The notes: a model not told the origin generated them from the sequence alone. A stretch of 64,000 nt of DNA from Batrachochytrium dendrobatidis JAM81 (GCF_000203795.2 NW_006281108.1:315868-379867), one strand, 5' to 3'; counted from the stretch's first letter, positions 33,781-47,348 are shown. Translations and numbers: made by a program.

Positions 33781-33810
33781 ACTTGAGCAGCACAATCTGC
33801 CATTTCAGCC

Positions 33811-36364
33811 ATGTCGGACTTTGAAGACGACTTTATGGTCGAGGATGAAGACGAAGACTTTGGGTTCGAGTACGAGGATGATGATAATGAAGAGCCTGAC
33901 ATTGATCTAGAGAACAAGTACTATAATGCCAAGGGTGTGTTTTACATTGCTCATTGTATTGAATCTGCTGCTATCATTCAAGATGCTGTAAAGTCTGCTA
34001 GACTATACATGCAAATAAGCCTGCTATTTGCTGCAATGTTTAAACTCTGCATTCCAAATACTAGTTCATAACGTCAGGGTTGAAGTCATGCATTGATCCA
34101 TGCTCAGTCTCCTGCTATTGATTCTAGCTATGACTTGAATCCTCATTCTACAACTCTTGTATTATCCAATGGCAACCACCATTCTCATGTACGTAGTTTA
34201 AGCTCTCAGGACACTCATCTCCACTTGTTTCTTCCTTGATAATTTCATAATCAATTGCTCAAGGCCACAAGGAAGACTCTCCTCAAGTAGCTCTCAAAGA
34301 ATTTCGTTCTGTAATTGTTGCCGAGGAGGAAAAGGGTGATTGGTAAGGGCATGACTGTCAGTTGGATTCTACAATTGGACTCAATCTAACGCATTTCATT
34401 CGGTCATTACTCTCAGGGGATTCAAATCACTCAAACAGATCATCAAACTAAGCTTCAAATTGAATGATTATGCATCGGTCAGTCTTGAGATTTTAGTCGA
34501 CTCTAGAGTATTTCTTTGAATGCTCACAAGCTTTACAATCAATTTCAAAATGGTTTCTTGTAATTCTATATCTAATGTTTATTCGACAATATATGATATA
34601 CAACAGGTTTTGAGCCATTATACTGAGCTTCTAACATATACCAGATCTGCAGTGACTCGAAACTATAGCGAAAAAAGCATCAACAACATTCTTGACTTTG
34701 TGTCTGGATCCTCAGATATGTCGTTTTTAGAAAGCTTTTATTTTATCACGCTCAAGGATCTAGAAGATTCAAAAAATGATGCAAGTATCCCATGTGCATA
34801 TATTCATAGTACATGCATGTCGATTGTATGGAAAAAACAATCTACTGTTTGAAAATATTTACCTGGTTTTTGTACACTTTAGCGGCTTTGGGTCAAGACA
34901 AATTTGAAACTGGCCAAACTATGGCTTGATCGTCAAGAATACACTCGACTGACCAAGGTATTGTGATTTTCTTGATTATACCTTCTTGGCTACTGTAGAG
35001 TTTAGCTTGACTGTCTCACCACTTTCTATATGATGTCTAAACGGTTTAGATTATTCGTCAACTGCATCTTTCATGTCAAAATGATAATGGTACGGATGAT
35101 CAACGCAAGGGAACTTTGTTGCTAGAAATTTTTGCACTCGAGATTCAGATGTATACAGAAACAAAAAACAACAAAAAGCTCAAGGTAGAATCATGTTGTA
35201 TATTTAAATCGACTTTGGAAAACATGCAACTCACGTTTATTTTCATGAAATTATATCTAGTATGTATATCAACAATGTCTTCATGTCAAATCAGCTATTC
35301 CACATCCTCGTATTATGGGTGCGTTGGTATACTTTTAAAATCATCGCTTTTAAATCTTTTATAATAATCTTTTTTGTTTCTAGGCATCATTCGCGAATGT
35401 GGTGGTAAAATGCATATGGGCGAAGGTAACTTGCGCCTTGATGTATGCATCCTTGATACAACATACTGATCCATGTTATTGTTGACTACAGCTGAATGGG
35501 AAAAAGCGCAAACCGACTTTTTTGAAGCATTTAAAAGCTATGATGAAGCTGGAAGTGTTCAGCGAATACAATGCCTCAAGTAAGTTGAAAGCGTGTTGGA
35601 TTCAAAGAGGAGATGGGATGTGTAAAACCACATCCACGACTCACTATTTGGAAACTCTCATGTGTTAGATACCTTGTGCTCGCAAACATGCTTGCAGAGT
35701 CTCAGATCAATCCCTTTGATTCGCAAGAAACCAGTCCTTACAAAAATGACGGTCAAATTGTTGCCATGACAAATCTGGTCAATGCATACCAACGCAAGGA
35801 AATTAATGAATTTGAACGCATCTTACGGACCAACCGTGCAACTATTATGGATGATCCATTTATTCGTACTCATATCGATGGCGTACTCAAGAGCATCCGT
35901 ATGCAAGTTCTTGTAAAATTGATCAAGCCTTACACAAGAATCGATATTTCATTCATTTCCAAAGTAATCAAACTGTATTGTGGTGTATGGTTTACACTGT
36001 TTTATTCAATTCTACATTTCATACTCTAACCTTGAACATGTGCAGAAACTCAACGTGCCTGATACAGAAGTAGAGGAGCTTTTAGTGAATTTGATTCTGG
36101 ACAATAAGATTGCAGGAAAAATTGATCAGATTAACCAGTGTATTGAGCTTGAGCAAGAGTAAGTGCACGTTTACTTGAGATTGCCCGTTTTTTTCTACTG
36201 CTTGAGTAGTGCATGTGCAATGTTTATGAGCTTGGTAAAATGCTAATCTGACCTTGTTTAAATATGATTTTAGATCGTCAAATTTCCAGTACGATGCAAT
36301 GCTGGGATGGACCAACAACATACAGACTCTTTACAAAAACGTTTTTGCTCGAATCACTCAATAA
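33811..36364 (+). CDS. CSN2: COP9 signalosome subunit 2
   Basis: Twelve exons: 33811-33934, 34264-34342, 34417-34477, 34607-34780, 34883-34957, 35050-35184, 35261-35318, 35384-35425, 35492-35579, 35669-35963, 36046-36158, 36274-36364; 444 residues, one more than human CSN2. The acidic start [20 protein letters not shown], the PCI helices ([54 protein letters not shown]) and the winged helix ([20 protein letters not shown]) follow CSN2 closely. CSN2 is the COP9 subunit that binds cullins for deneddylation. Exon 4 ends with a GC donor (GCAAGT at 34781), not GT. The last residues are shortened relative to animal CSN2. Confidence 0.96.
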
Positions 36365-36430
36365 ATGCGCTTTTCGGTTCATCATAGCTACACCATGTCA
36401 TGTTGTTGATGAGTTGTACTCTAGTGTTTA

Positions 36431-37854
36431 TTATGCTATACAAGTTGGTTGCAATGCAGCGACTGGACTGTACCACGCCCATGTCCCTGCAATCAGCATC
36501 CCCAAAAACTGAGACATGCAGATGGACGCAAGGCAGTAGATGTAACTGGAACGAACAGGCAATAAGGATAGTTCCATGGCAAATGTGGAAATGGTGGTCA
36601 AGCATCCACAAAAGCCGTCGGCTAGTCCGACCAGCACCGCGCACGGCACAGATCCTGACACAGATATGGTTTTTAAAATATAGATACCAATGAGGATCAT
36701 GCTACCCACGACATTGACTATAGAAAAGTGAGTCTACAACGACTTGGCAATAAGAAACAGTATACAGTAATCCAATGATTTTACCTAAAAAAGTACCAAT
36801 GGGAAACGTAGAGTAAAGCCCATTGTATTGAGAAAGGATATACCGAATCAATGTTCCAAAAGGAGAGAACAACAGCGTGAATGCAATGCTTGTAGTTGAT
36901 ACACCAGCTATGACTACGCCCACACCGGATATATATACAATCAAACACAGTACAAGCGGTATCCAGATATCGCCTAAACAAGATTCAAGGCGTGATTGCA
37001 ATGAATCCAGTTTGGCTTTCGTAGCTGGCTCAAGGGCTTGTAGATTTAGAACAGGAAAAAGAGAGGCTACATGTAGCCCAGTTGCTAGTGAAATGGATGA
37101 CATTCCTATTGTCAATCCAATGAGTGCTAATCCTGCAATAATCTATATTTAACGCGAGAATGAGACCGCATAACCTATATATGGAGTATTTCAACTAGGA
37201 TGGTTTCATACATTGTTGATGGGTGATCGTCTTGTCAAACCAAGTCCTGAAAATTCCTGATATGTCAGCAATGTAAACGATGAAAACGTTGTGATGGAAC
37301 CTAACATGACAATACAAGATAAATAGATTACATTTGCATGAATACAATGGTGAATATCGACCAGTTTTAATAGTGGTAAAACTCACCACAGAGACCAGTG
37401 GAAAGACCAACCAACAGATTTGGAAACCTGAGCATTAATAGAATGAGATGGATAAATACTTGGAATATACAATCAAAATGATATCCAAATCGCTTTACAT
37501 TTACCTGCTTGCAAGTTCCTGTTTGTTGTAACTGATCCAACCCATTATTACACATCCAACAACTTGAGGATATAGAATGGGTACAACTGGTGCTTCATCA
37601 TAAGTATGCATATGCAACAACCCAATTCTGATAAGCACTCCAATACAGGACCATAATATCAATTGCAATACCAGCGGAATAGTAAACGTCAAATTTAAAC
37701 CTCTACAATGGGAAATGGGCTCTTGAACATGTAATGGCTCATTGACAAAAGACTGCCGTAAAATGTATGAAGATGAATCCACCATGTCATTTACACCATC
37801 TGTTACAATCGTATTATGTTGTGGTTGTAGCAAGTTGGCATCAGTAACTTGCAT
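36431..37854 (-). CDS. FEX1: Two-domain fluoride exporter (FEX/CrcB family)
   Basis: Five exons, 37854-37505, 37427-37387, 37300-37241, 37132-36785, 36717-36431, 361 residues. Two CrcB/Fluc repeats are seen: the first with YPQVVGCVIMGW and GLSTGLCGSITTFSSF, the second with FPIGTFLGVNVVGSM and GLADGFCGCLTTISTFAM, each holding the GxCGxxTTxS signature that lines the fluoride path. Between them a linker helix (LALIGLTIGMSSISL plus a charged segment) inverts the second repeat, as in yeast FEX. Plasma membrane fluoride efflux channel protecting against environmental fluoride. Exon 3 uses an unusual donor GTTTGA; the better-looking GTATGA 29 bases on would break the frame. Confidence 0.9.
37334..37352 (+). 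repeat. Degenerate MITE-family terminal repeat in FEX intron
   Basis: TTTGCATGAATACAATGGTG inside the second FEX intron resembles the family core with two or three changes. Confidence 0.4.
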
Positions 37855-38079
37855 TGTAAGTTAATTAGGAATCTACCGTTTTATTCGTTGTAATCCAGAT
37901 ATCGAGTTGAATTGCTGATGCTGTCAATTAAACTAAAATCTTCCAAATGCATTAATGTTTTCAAATCAACAGTATGACGTTTAAATGTTTATTCGTTATA
38001 CTAATAAGATAACTTTAGAATGCACAATCCATGTCAATCAAGTCAGCTTTTGTATAGAAATCACACTTTATTTGCTTGG
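37855..38079. other. FEX promoter and protease 3' flank
   Basis: 225 bases, AT-rich, no feature seen. Confidence 0.4.
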
Positions 38080-39606
38080 TTACATGAGATGCATGGCTAC
38101 GGAAAGCAGGGTAAGAGCAATAGTGATGACCATCTTATTGGCATAGTCGGACAAACAACCAGATTTCATCTTTTCTGGTGTGGGATTGATACTGATACGA
38201 CTGACTATAGAATCTGTCAATAGTGGCCATCCCATAGCTTGCATAATACTCTGTATGTTGGGTCCGTATATGCCTCCATTTAATCCTACATTTCGAGTAT
38301 TGGCAGCAATAATACTATCCAAAGTGTATCCAGTAAGGTTTTGCATGGCAGGGATCATGAGAAAATCAGGACCATTCCAGTATTGCTCATAATCTAGATG
38401 TGCAATAGAGGATCCTGGTTGGAATATATCTTTCTTGGTTTGCAAATAGATACGAGAGGACCCAGTTTTAGGCTTGAAGTATATGGATCGAACTCCAGCT
38501 GTGACGGCAGAAAATACTTGTCGAGCCGCATTGTATGGGCCCCCAGATACTTGAAACGCTTTAATGTAGTCAATAATGTTAATATCGGTACTGGGAAATG
38601 ATGCAATGGCTCTGGCCATGTCTTTGAGGGCAGCGTTATCAGACGATCGCTGTTGAAATGTGTCAAAAATGTTGATGGGTTCCATGTTGGATACAATAGA
38701 GTTTTCAGGAGTAGTGCCATTGGCATAGACCAACGGAGCCAAGTATGAAGAGTCTTTTGTCAAGCCTTGGTATACAGAATAGTACGATGCCCAGGCAGTA
38801 TCAAAGCCTAGACCATGAGTCAATTCGTGACAGACAACAAACTCGAAATCGGTTTCAGTGGGTTGAATTGGCCGATTAAAGCCCTACACATTGAAATGTT
38901 TAATTAGTAAATAGGTGGTTTCAACTGCGTGTAACAGTCAATGGTGGCACTGCTTGAACGACTACCAATGGCACCCTTTGCTGTTACATGCAGTAGGACA
39001 GATCTATAGGATGAAAACACTTACTCTAAAGTAGAAGGAATAGTCTGCATTAAACTCTGCAAGGATATCAAACTTGTTAAATTCGAGTACATGATCTCTT
39101 GGAAGCTGTTTAACCAGTGCTTGAGGATAGAATGCCCAATCGTCTGATTCACCAGTTTTTGCAGAAAAGTAGGCTGCAGCAGAAGCTTGGCCAAGTGTAT
39201 TGTTTAACATGCAGCCCTGACCTGGTGGGGCAGAGTTGCAAAACGATCGATATCTTGCCTGTACATTGATAGTCTTTGTTATCTGCATGGATTTGGCAAT
39301 GAGTTGTCCAGCCCGTTCAAATCCAGCTCGAGCCTGAGCACAAACATCAGGTGGAGCGTCTGTACAAATAAAGGTGAACTGAAAAGGCTGCACGGCTACT
39401 CGCTGAACTCCTAATCGTGTTATCCCATCAGTGATGGGACTTAGAGTTGATAAAAAAGATGACTTGCGTCTCGTCTGATCAAAAGGACTATCACGATCAT
39501 ATCGAATGATTGTGACAGTATTTTGTTCTCCTAATGTATCTTCTGATATAGGTACCGCTATCAATCCCTGTACAAGTAATTGTAGCAAAAGTATATAAAC
39601 GAGCAT
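38080..39606 (-). CDS. Secreted, GPI-anchored zinc metalloprotease
   Basis: Two exons, 39606-39025 and 38883-38080, 461 residues. Residues 1-19 (LVYILLLQLLVQGLIAVP) form a signal peptide. The zinc motif HELTHGLGFD at the start of exon 2 is HExxHxxG, a zincin pattern; a third ligand at the metzincin position is not evident (Asp at position 10, Thr at 11). The carboxy terminus is a short hydrophobic tail (KMVITIALTLLSVAMHL) after a small-residue stretch, a GPI-attachment signal. Cysteines in FICTDAPPDVC and RSFCNSAPPGQGC suggest disulfides. Likely a cell-surface protease acting on host or environmental protein; the exact peptidase family is not recognised. Start 39606 is the first ATG; a TTG upstream at 39618 is not used. 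Confidence 0.78.
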
Positions 39607-40554
39607 AGTTGTTTCCAACCGTTGAAGCTATTTACGAGCAAGGCTTGATTGCTGTTTTTGAATAGAGTGAGTGAATGTGCAGTTAGGTGGTGTATAAATA
39701 CCCAAATAGAACAAGTATCTAGTAGCCAGCTTAATTTGAGCTTGTGATCCTATCCAGAGTGCCAGTCTGCAAGTATGATACGGCTGTAATGTCCAACAAC
39801 GATTCTTTATGGAGTTGCTGCTGCTATGTAAGTAGCAAGTTGTTGAAAGTTAATAATACAACGATGAAAATTTAAAGATGGAATAAGAAATGTATAATGT
39901 GAAATCAATCAAATAAACTTGCACGAATAACTCCAATTCTGTTTATTTGATATTCAATTCTCCACCACCACTCGACATGCACCAACTTGACAACAAATCG
40001 CAAGTATTCACTATCATAGTTCCACTACAGAAGCACTGATGAACTACGCCACTTGCGTTGTTTGCTTGAATCTGAGTATTCTGATAAGCTTCAACCACGA
40101 AGCCGCGTCGCCACCACCCAATATTTTATGAGGCGTTCGAGTCAAGTCACCAGCTGTGATTCCCAGTCTATTGCTATTGATTTTTCTCAATATGCTTTAT
40201 GGCTAGTGTATAACAGTATTTGGGATTAAACTGGTTAGCTTCAATCACCTTGAAGTTGGAGATTAACCAAGTGGCATGATTGATAGTGTATAACTGCAAG
40301 AAGAATCAAGCAGTATGCCACTTTGATATATTGGGTCAACTATCAAGCCCATCAATATCATGTTTTGGTGTTCTAAACTAATCTGCAGTGAATTCGCATA
40401 TGGTTTGAATACCGTATTACAAATTAAAACCAAAGTGAATGTTTAGTTGATTGTTGATACCATCACTCAAGCCTGTGATTGAATGATGGTAGAAATCAAT
40501 GGTTTGAAATGCAAATCATAAATTTATCTTCACTTTGATCTTGGGTTAACAAGC
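39607..40554. other. 948-bp intergenic region, no gene seen
   Basis: No ORF over 60 codons and no tRNA. A very degenerate repeat-like string (TTGCACGAATAACTCCAATT) occurs near 39919. It separates the divergent protease and thioesterase genes. Confidence 0.5.
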
Positions 40555-41570
<1,016 letters not shown>

Positions 41571-41645
41571 CTGACTAAAATCAAATATGTTTTGAATGTT
41601 TGGTGAATTAGAATTATAAACATTTGAAATCATCGTTTTGTAGAT

Positions 41646-41864
41646 TCAAGAAAGCATCATGACCAACTTTGCAATAGTTTGAAACCATTCCAATGACATT
41701 AGACTGTTGTTGCAGTCTTTGAGAAGCGCAAGTCGTTCAACTGACTGTGTCAGCAACTCAAATTGTCTCTCTAATACAAACACAATGTTTTTGTCATTCA
41801 AATCAACTTTCAATACAAAATCATTGATCATTGCTGGCAATTTCTCATTGGTCTCCGTTCTCAT
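41646..41864 (-). CDS. Small helical protein, unknown
   Basis: Open frame of 72 residues from ATG 41864; the frame stays open to 41984 but then overlaps the Snf7 start on the other strand. Text includes VLKVDLNDKNIVFVLERQ and LLTQSVERLALLKDCNNSLM, strongly helical with heptads, similar in style to small kinetochore/DASH or BLOC/BORC subunits, none of which I can assign. A damaged copy of this stretch lies at 47483-47616, which supports it being a real coding unit. It could be the last exon of a longer gene with a start I cannot see. Confidence 0.45.
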   Translation of the reverse strand: MRTETNEKLPAMINDFVLKVDLNDKNIVFVLERQFELLTQSVERLALLKDCNNSLMSLEWFQTIAKLVMMLS

Positions 41865-41961
41865 CTCATTTGTCACAGGCTGTAAACTCCAAAATTCAAG
41901 ATTAGAAATTTCAATACTTGACCATCCACTGCAGAACAAGCCAGTTGTTTGATACAAGACC

Positions 41962-43354
41962 ATGCATTTATTTGGAAAGGCCAAGGCTGCTCAAACCACC
42001 CCAAAAGATGCTATCGTCAAGCTACGAGAGTCACTTGAAATGTTGGAAAAGAGGGAAAAATACTTGCAGACCAAGATTGATGCTGAACTCAAGATAGCAA
42101 AGCTGAATGCCGCCAAGAACAAACGAGGTGAGATGGTGGGTTTGTCCGGACTTGGTCCATAAAGAAAAGTAATCTGGCTAGGGTTGATGGCTTCTTTTAG
42201 CTGTATTGCATAGGGTCACTGTGTTGTGCATTCAGTAGTAAGCTTTATCAAGTCTTGCAGTGGGGATTGGGGTAGGACAGCATGTATCTGAGACTTTGAA
42301 CAAGTCATGGCTTTTGGCAGCACATTGTCTGAATATACAACTGAAGATCAAGGGAATGGGACCAGTACCTCATTAACATGGGTGAATTCTAGGCTTTATT
42401 TGACACATGATGGCCCAAGATCTCTATGGAGACTCCAAAAGATGTGTGCTTCATCTGTTGATTCATCACTTGTTACCAAGGATCACTCTAAATTAGACCA
42501 GTTCATTTAGTTTTCAATTCAAAGCAACTGTGGTGCCATGTGTAAAAATCATGTTGCATCAAGAACCATCATTAACTATTAATTTCTTGATTGTTTGATT
42601 ACTCATGACTGAATGAATCAGTTGCGCTTATGGCACTGAAGCGTAAAAAGACATATGAAGAGCAGATTAACAAGATCATGGGCTCTCGAATGACGTTGGA
42701 AACACAGGCAATGGCAATCGAGAACGCTAGTGTCAATCTGGAAACAATGCAAGCAATGAAGGCTGGTGCCGACGCTATGAAACAGATTCATGGAAAACTG
42801 TACGTTTTATTAATATGGCTTGACAAACACCCATGTCAGGGTGATTCAATCCATCACCAGATACCTGCGTTATGATCAAAACACTAATAGTTGATTTTTG
42901 TACAATCTTGATCATTTCACAACACGTACACTTCTATCATACAGTAACATTGACAAAGTCGACGATACGATGGACGATATTAGAGAGCAAATGGATTTGG
43001 CAAACGAGATTTCGGATGCTATTTCGCAACCCGTCGGATTTGGCACCGAATTTGACGAAGATGAGCTTAATGAAGAGCTTGAGCTTATGGAGCAAGAGGC
43101 ATTGGATGCACAGCTTTTGGATACCGGTGTTGATTTAAATACTGCACCTGCAGTACCCTCCACAGCTGTTCCAGGTAAGTCGCATATTCATCGCGAGATA
43201 TTCACATGTACATCAATGGTTCAAACATGACTCACAATTCATATGTTTGGAAAATGCTACAGCAATCGCGCAAGCACCCAGGCCTGTCAAGAAGCCTGCT
43301 GTTGAAGAAGAAGATGCTGAACTGGCCGAGTTGCAAGCAAGCATGGCAATGTGA
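41962..43354 (+). CDS. SNF7: ESCRT-III subunit Snf7/CHMP4
   Basis: Four exons, 41962-42127, 42622-42799, 42945-43174, 43263-43354, 221 residues. Basic amino terminus HLFGKAKAAQTTPKDAIVKL, helix KLRESLEMLEKREKYLQTKI, then ALMALKRKKTYEEQ and acidic tail DEDELNEELELMEQEAL, all as in Snf7/CHMP4. Polymerises on endosomes to drive vesicle budding and membrane scission, recruited by Vps20/ALIX. The end reads ELAELQASMAM, a shortened ALIX-type site lacking the usual Trp. Intron 1 is 494 bases, far longer than the others. Confidence 0.94.
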
Positions 43355-43557
43355 TGTGCAATGGCATTAATTCTTGAATCCAATATATATCGTTTTAAAT
43401 ATTTGAATTGAACAAAAGATTGAATCTGATTTGATCAACACTAAATTGCTTCGCCTCTTCATTTTTGTGCTGGAGATATTGATTCAACCAAATCTGCAAT
43501 GCTTGCACACTTTTGCATCAAGGACTACAGCAATTCATTCCAAGTCATCAAAACTGC

Positions 43558-45159
43558 TCAAGACGAAAGAAGCACTTTTCCATTGCGAGCCATTTCGTTG
43601 CTCTTGGCAATGGCTTGGAGAACCTGATCCATTGGGAAAATCTCACCACTATGAGGAGCAACAATGCCCTTGCTCATAAGATCCATGGCTTCTGAGCATG
43701 CAGCCTGACGCTGCGCACTCGACATCTTCATAAGTGTAGATCCAAGCCAAAATCCCTTGACGGTAATATCGCGGAAAATAAGCGATGGGACGAATACAGC
43801 ACCTTCAACACCCTTGAGAACACCATACACCAAAACTGTAGCGCTGTCACGAATAGACATCGTAATGGCCGACGTGACTTCAGCACCAACACAGTCAATG
43901 GCTGCATAAGGTTTCTTACCACCCATGGAGTGTGCGATTGCTGCAGCAATCTCAGCCGAGGTAGTAAGACCGTCTGTACTGACGACAATATCTGCACCAA
44001 TAGCCTTGAGTTCTTCAATCTGGGCAGTACGGCGAACAAGATTGACAGTCTAAATCCATGAAAATAACCCATAATTTGATAGTAGACAATGTGAGTAGCA
44101 ATATAAAAGCATTGATAGGGTTGCAAGTATTAAATAATGATCATCATTGACTCAAAGAAACCATAAACGTGGTATTACCTTGATTCCGCGATGCTTGGCA
44201 AGTTGAATGGTCTGACGCCCAAGAGTAGATCCGGCAGCACTCTGCAACAGATATTCTCCCTAAATCAACTCGGCGTAAATTGTAAGTAACAGTAGTTGAG
44301 CATTGCGGTGTAGATCGTGATGCGATGCTAGCAACAGTATAAATACCTTTGGAATATTCAGTTGATCGAGCATGCAAATCACAGTTACTGGATTGACGAT
44401 CAGTTGGGCAGCACTTTCATCTGAAACATTGTCGGGAACATTCTGTAGAATAGCATTTTATCAGAATAATTCGACAATCAAACATGATCGACGCTTGACA
44501 TACCACAAAATCATGCTTTCCAACCCTGACATATTCTTGCCAAGAACCGATGCCTTCATAAGCATTGAAAAATGGCACAACTCGCTGTCCAATCTTGACT
44601 GCAGTGCCCCAATCAACACATGGTACTGTTAGTATGAGATGAATGAAAATCAATACACTCGATGATCGGTAAACTGGCAGATGACCTTACCATCAGTAAC
44701 GTTGGCACCCACTTCAGCAACAACACCATACCCTTCCAACTAGATCGACAATTTGTTGAATAGTGTATTGACAAGAGTGAGTGATTACACACTGCATTGA
44801 GCTCGGCCACAGCATTACAACTTACTCCTGGAGTGGATGGATGCGACTGGGGTTTGTAACCAGGGTATGCACCCATAATGGAAAGGCAATCTGCTGGATT
44901 CTAACAGATCTCCAATGCAGACCGAATTAGTCACTGTTTTCTAGCATGCGAATCAAGCATTGGTATAGGGAGCTGGATTTATACTAATAGGCAGTAGATT
45001 CATTATACCCATACAACATAGGTTGAAACTCACAATCGGACGAAGTTTAACATTGACGAGGACTTGGTCAGGACCAACACTGGGACGGACAGTCTCTACC
45101 ACTTTTACGACATCGGTAGGCTGACCAAATTTACTGATAACGACTGATTTGTTGGACAT
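43558..45159 (-). CDS. MDR-family 2-enoyl reductase-like oxidoreductase
   Basis: Seven exons, 45159-45034, 44900-44826, 44739-44691, 44625-44504, 44442-44347, 44259-44179, 44049-43558, 346 residues. Medium-chain reductase fold: NPADCLSIMGAYPGYKP (with the Tyr used by Etr1/MECR), NVPDNVSDESAAQLIVNP, nucleotide-binding SAAGSTLGRQTIQLAK and LVYGVLKG. No zinc ligands, so a zinc-independent quinone/enoyl reductase. The NP-x-D and Tyr segment favours a mitochondrial 2-enoyl thioester reductase (Etr1/MECR) needed for mitochondrial fatty acid and lipoate synthesis, but there is no clear presequence, so a related cytosolic reductase is possible. A lipoyl synthase gene lies elsewhere in this window. 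MITE element 3 sits 39 bases before the start codon. Confidence 0.8.
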
Positions 45160-45697
45160 GTTGGATTTGATTGACGATCTGCAGATTGCTTTTATAGTTT
45201 CCAGTTGTATTCACGTAAAATCAAATCCTAAACAAGAATGTCAAAATATATAAACAGTCAGTCCCATGACATGATTCGTGTCAATCATACCGAGTTTACT
45301 GGATATTCTGTTTTCGGAACTTGAGCTACATTTTGCTGTTCATGTTAACCATTGAACAGCAATATCGCGAGTAGATTCTTGAATGTTTCCAACAATTTAA
45401 CAAGAATGGTCTTGCACTGTATGATCTTAGACATCAAGAATGTTCATCAAGTCAATTTCTATAAGCATAGCGAATGTTCAATCATTGTTTATTCCAAAGC
45501 AATCACCGCAAGAGATATACAGGTATTACATTTCACGTGAATACAACTGTAAATATGATATGACAATTCTCATCAGGTCAAGTCTTGTACAGAAACATGC
45601 TCTACATCTATCAATTATTGCAAAATCTCCATTTTAAAAAACTTGAATCATTCTAGTCACCAAATAAAACTGTTTGACTTTATGTGTTTAGTATTGT
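45160..45697. other. Intergenic region, largely MITE-like element 3
   Basis: Between the MDR gene start and the TIM44 stop; no ORF with support apart from the element at 45198-45553. Confidence 0.6.
45198..45553. mobile_element. MITE-like inverted-repeat element 3
   Basis: Left end TTTCCAGTTGTATTCACGTA and right end CACGTGAATACAACTGTAAA are inverted over about 20 bases, 356 bases overall. The left inner flank (GTCAAAATATATAAACAGTC) matches element 4 (ACAAAATACACAGTAAACAG). No coding capacity. Confidence 0.7.
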
Positions 45698-47348
45698 TTA
45701 CCATCCTGAAGAGTGACGAGCATAGTCAACAACCAGCCATCCATTGGTAGCAGGATTATATTCAACTTCTGAATCCACTAATTGTGCTTTGGTGAATGCA
45801 ATCGCGTATGAAGCTGTCAAGATTACATCCTCACTACCCACTACAATCTCTCCTTTGCGATTGCGAAACAACAGAATTTCCTGGGTGGTGAATCCAATTA
45901 GAATGATTGGCACTTCATCGTTGAGAAGTTTCAGTTGACGGATATCAACACCACGTATATCCAGTAGTTTGCTATCTGACACAAGTCCTTGCTGCTTTTG
46001 TGATTCAAATCCGGCAGTCAGTTTAGCAAGCGCCTAGTGATATTTAACATGAATTGGATTCAGCCGATTTAAAGTAGAGTCTCGCCCATTCAAGCATCTA
46101 CAACTGCAAGTTGAAATCAGAATTTGAATGCATTGAAACTTACTGCTTCGCTACACCACTCCTTGAGAGTATCTGCATCCCCCTTCAAAAATGCTTCCAT
46201 CAGTTCGGGAATAGTATACTGAGTGGTTTCCTTGAGAAAAGCATCTACAGAAAATGTAGGCTCTACTTGCTTAAATGCACGAATGGTTCGCGCATGCTCA
46301 GACTCCTCTACCTTGGTACTGGCAAGAAAGTTTCGTACGCGGGACATCAAAGGACTCTCGCTCTGTTCAACAGATCTACGAGCAGCAAAGAGGGTTCGAC
46401 CAAGAGTGCTCTCTTCTAAAAACTTGCGCCACGCCTCTGTCATTTCGCTAGACTTGTGCATAACAACATTGCTGCCAGCCTCGGGATCTGCCAAAACGGG
46501 ACGGCTTGGATCTTGAACCACTGACAATGGATTGCGCTTCCTGTACGAGTCAAGACGCTCTTGCTTCTCTTTTTCTCTAACCTCCTTGGGTTTGTATTCT
46601 GTGTAAAATGCATTGGATGAGCTTTCAACGACTTCCTTGATTCCAGAAGAAATGGCTTTTGCAGCTGTGGTATTTGCGATGGGCTCGGCAGCCTATTAGT
46701 TTAAACACATTTTCATCAATTTGGTTGTTGGGATATCATAGAATCTTTACACAACACTAGAATGACAACCTTTTGAGATACATAGGCAACACCCTCGACA
46801 GTTTTTGCAATCGCTTGACCAGTCATTTTAACAACAGGAGTATCGAGTGTCTTGTCCACTACAGCTCCAACAGCATTCATAACCTTTGAAGTGGTCTCGG
46901 AGGTTTTTGTAACAGCCTCTCTTGCTCGAGTGACTGCATCAGATTCAGCAATTTTGGTAGATTGTTCTCCAAGCTGTTTGACATTTTCCTGAAACTCTTT
47001 GTTCTCGTCAATCTGTCGTTTGATGGATTCGGAAAAGACAGAAAAGACATTAACAGCTCTTGCCTGCGAATACGATGGACTGTATCGGGGAATCAATGCC
47101 GATACCAAGTTGCGCTGTTGATTGACGATGGAAATAGTTTCAAAAATAAAATACCAATCAATACTTTTGTATATTCTCAACAAAGGGGATCGTATCATTG
47201 AAACATCAATGACCAAGTTGTGATCGAGTTTGCATATCACTAGTTGAGCCATTGATGACACACTATTAGAAACAAAGTAACATACTTTTGTCCGCTGTCG
47301 AATAAATAAATGTTTGGTTAGGCCAGTTAATGCAGCCGCTGTATTCAT
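45698..47348 (-). CDS. TIM44: Mitochondrial import motor subunit TIM44
   Basis: Four exons, 47348-47286, 47114-46770, 46692-46144, 46033-45698, 430 residues. Exon 1 encodes a basic presequence (NTAAALTGLTKHLFIRQRTK). The middle is the charged coiled helix with RAVNVFSVFSESIKRQIDEN that binds mtHsp70, and the carboxy domain shows ARTIRAFKQVEPTFSVDAFL, LLDIRGVDIRQLKLLNDEVP and GWLVVDYARHS, the membrane-docking domain of Tim44. It anchors the import motor to TIM23 on the matrix face. Intron phases are all zero. Confidence 0.94.

Noticed and set aside
42307..42510. 67-codon ORF within Snf7 intron 1
   Set aside because: Starts with ATG but has no recognisable sequence and lies inside a well-supported intron.
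47325..47348. GCTGTATTCATG-like string at the TIM44 start
   Set aside because: It encodes the first residues of the presequence; resemblance to the repeat core is likely chance.
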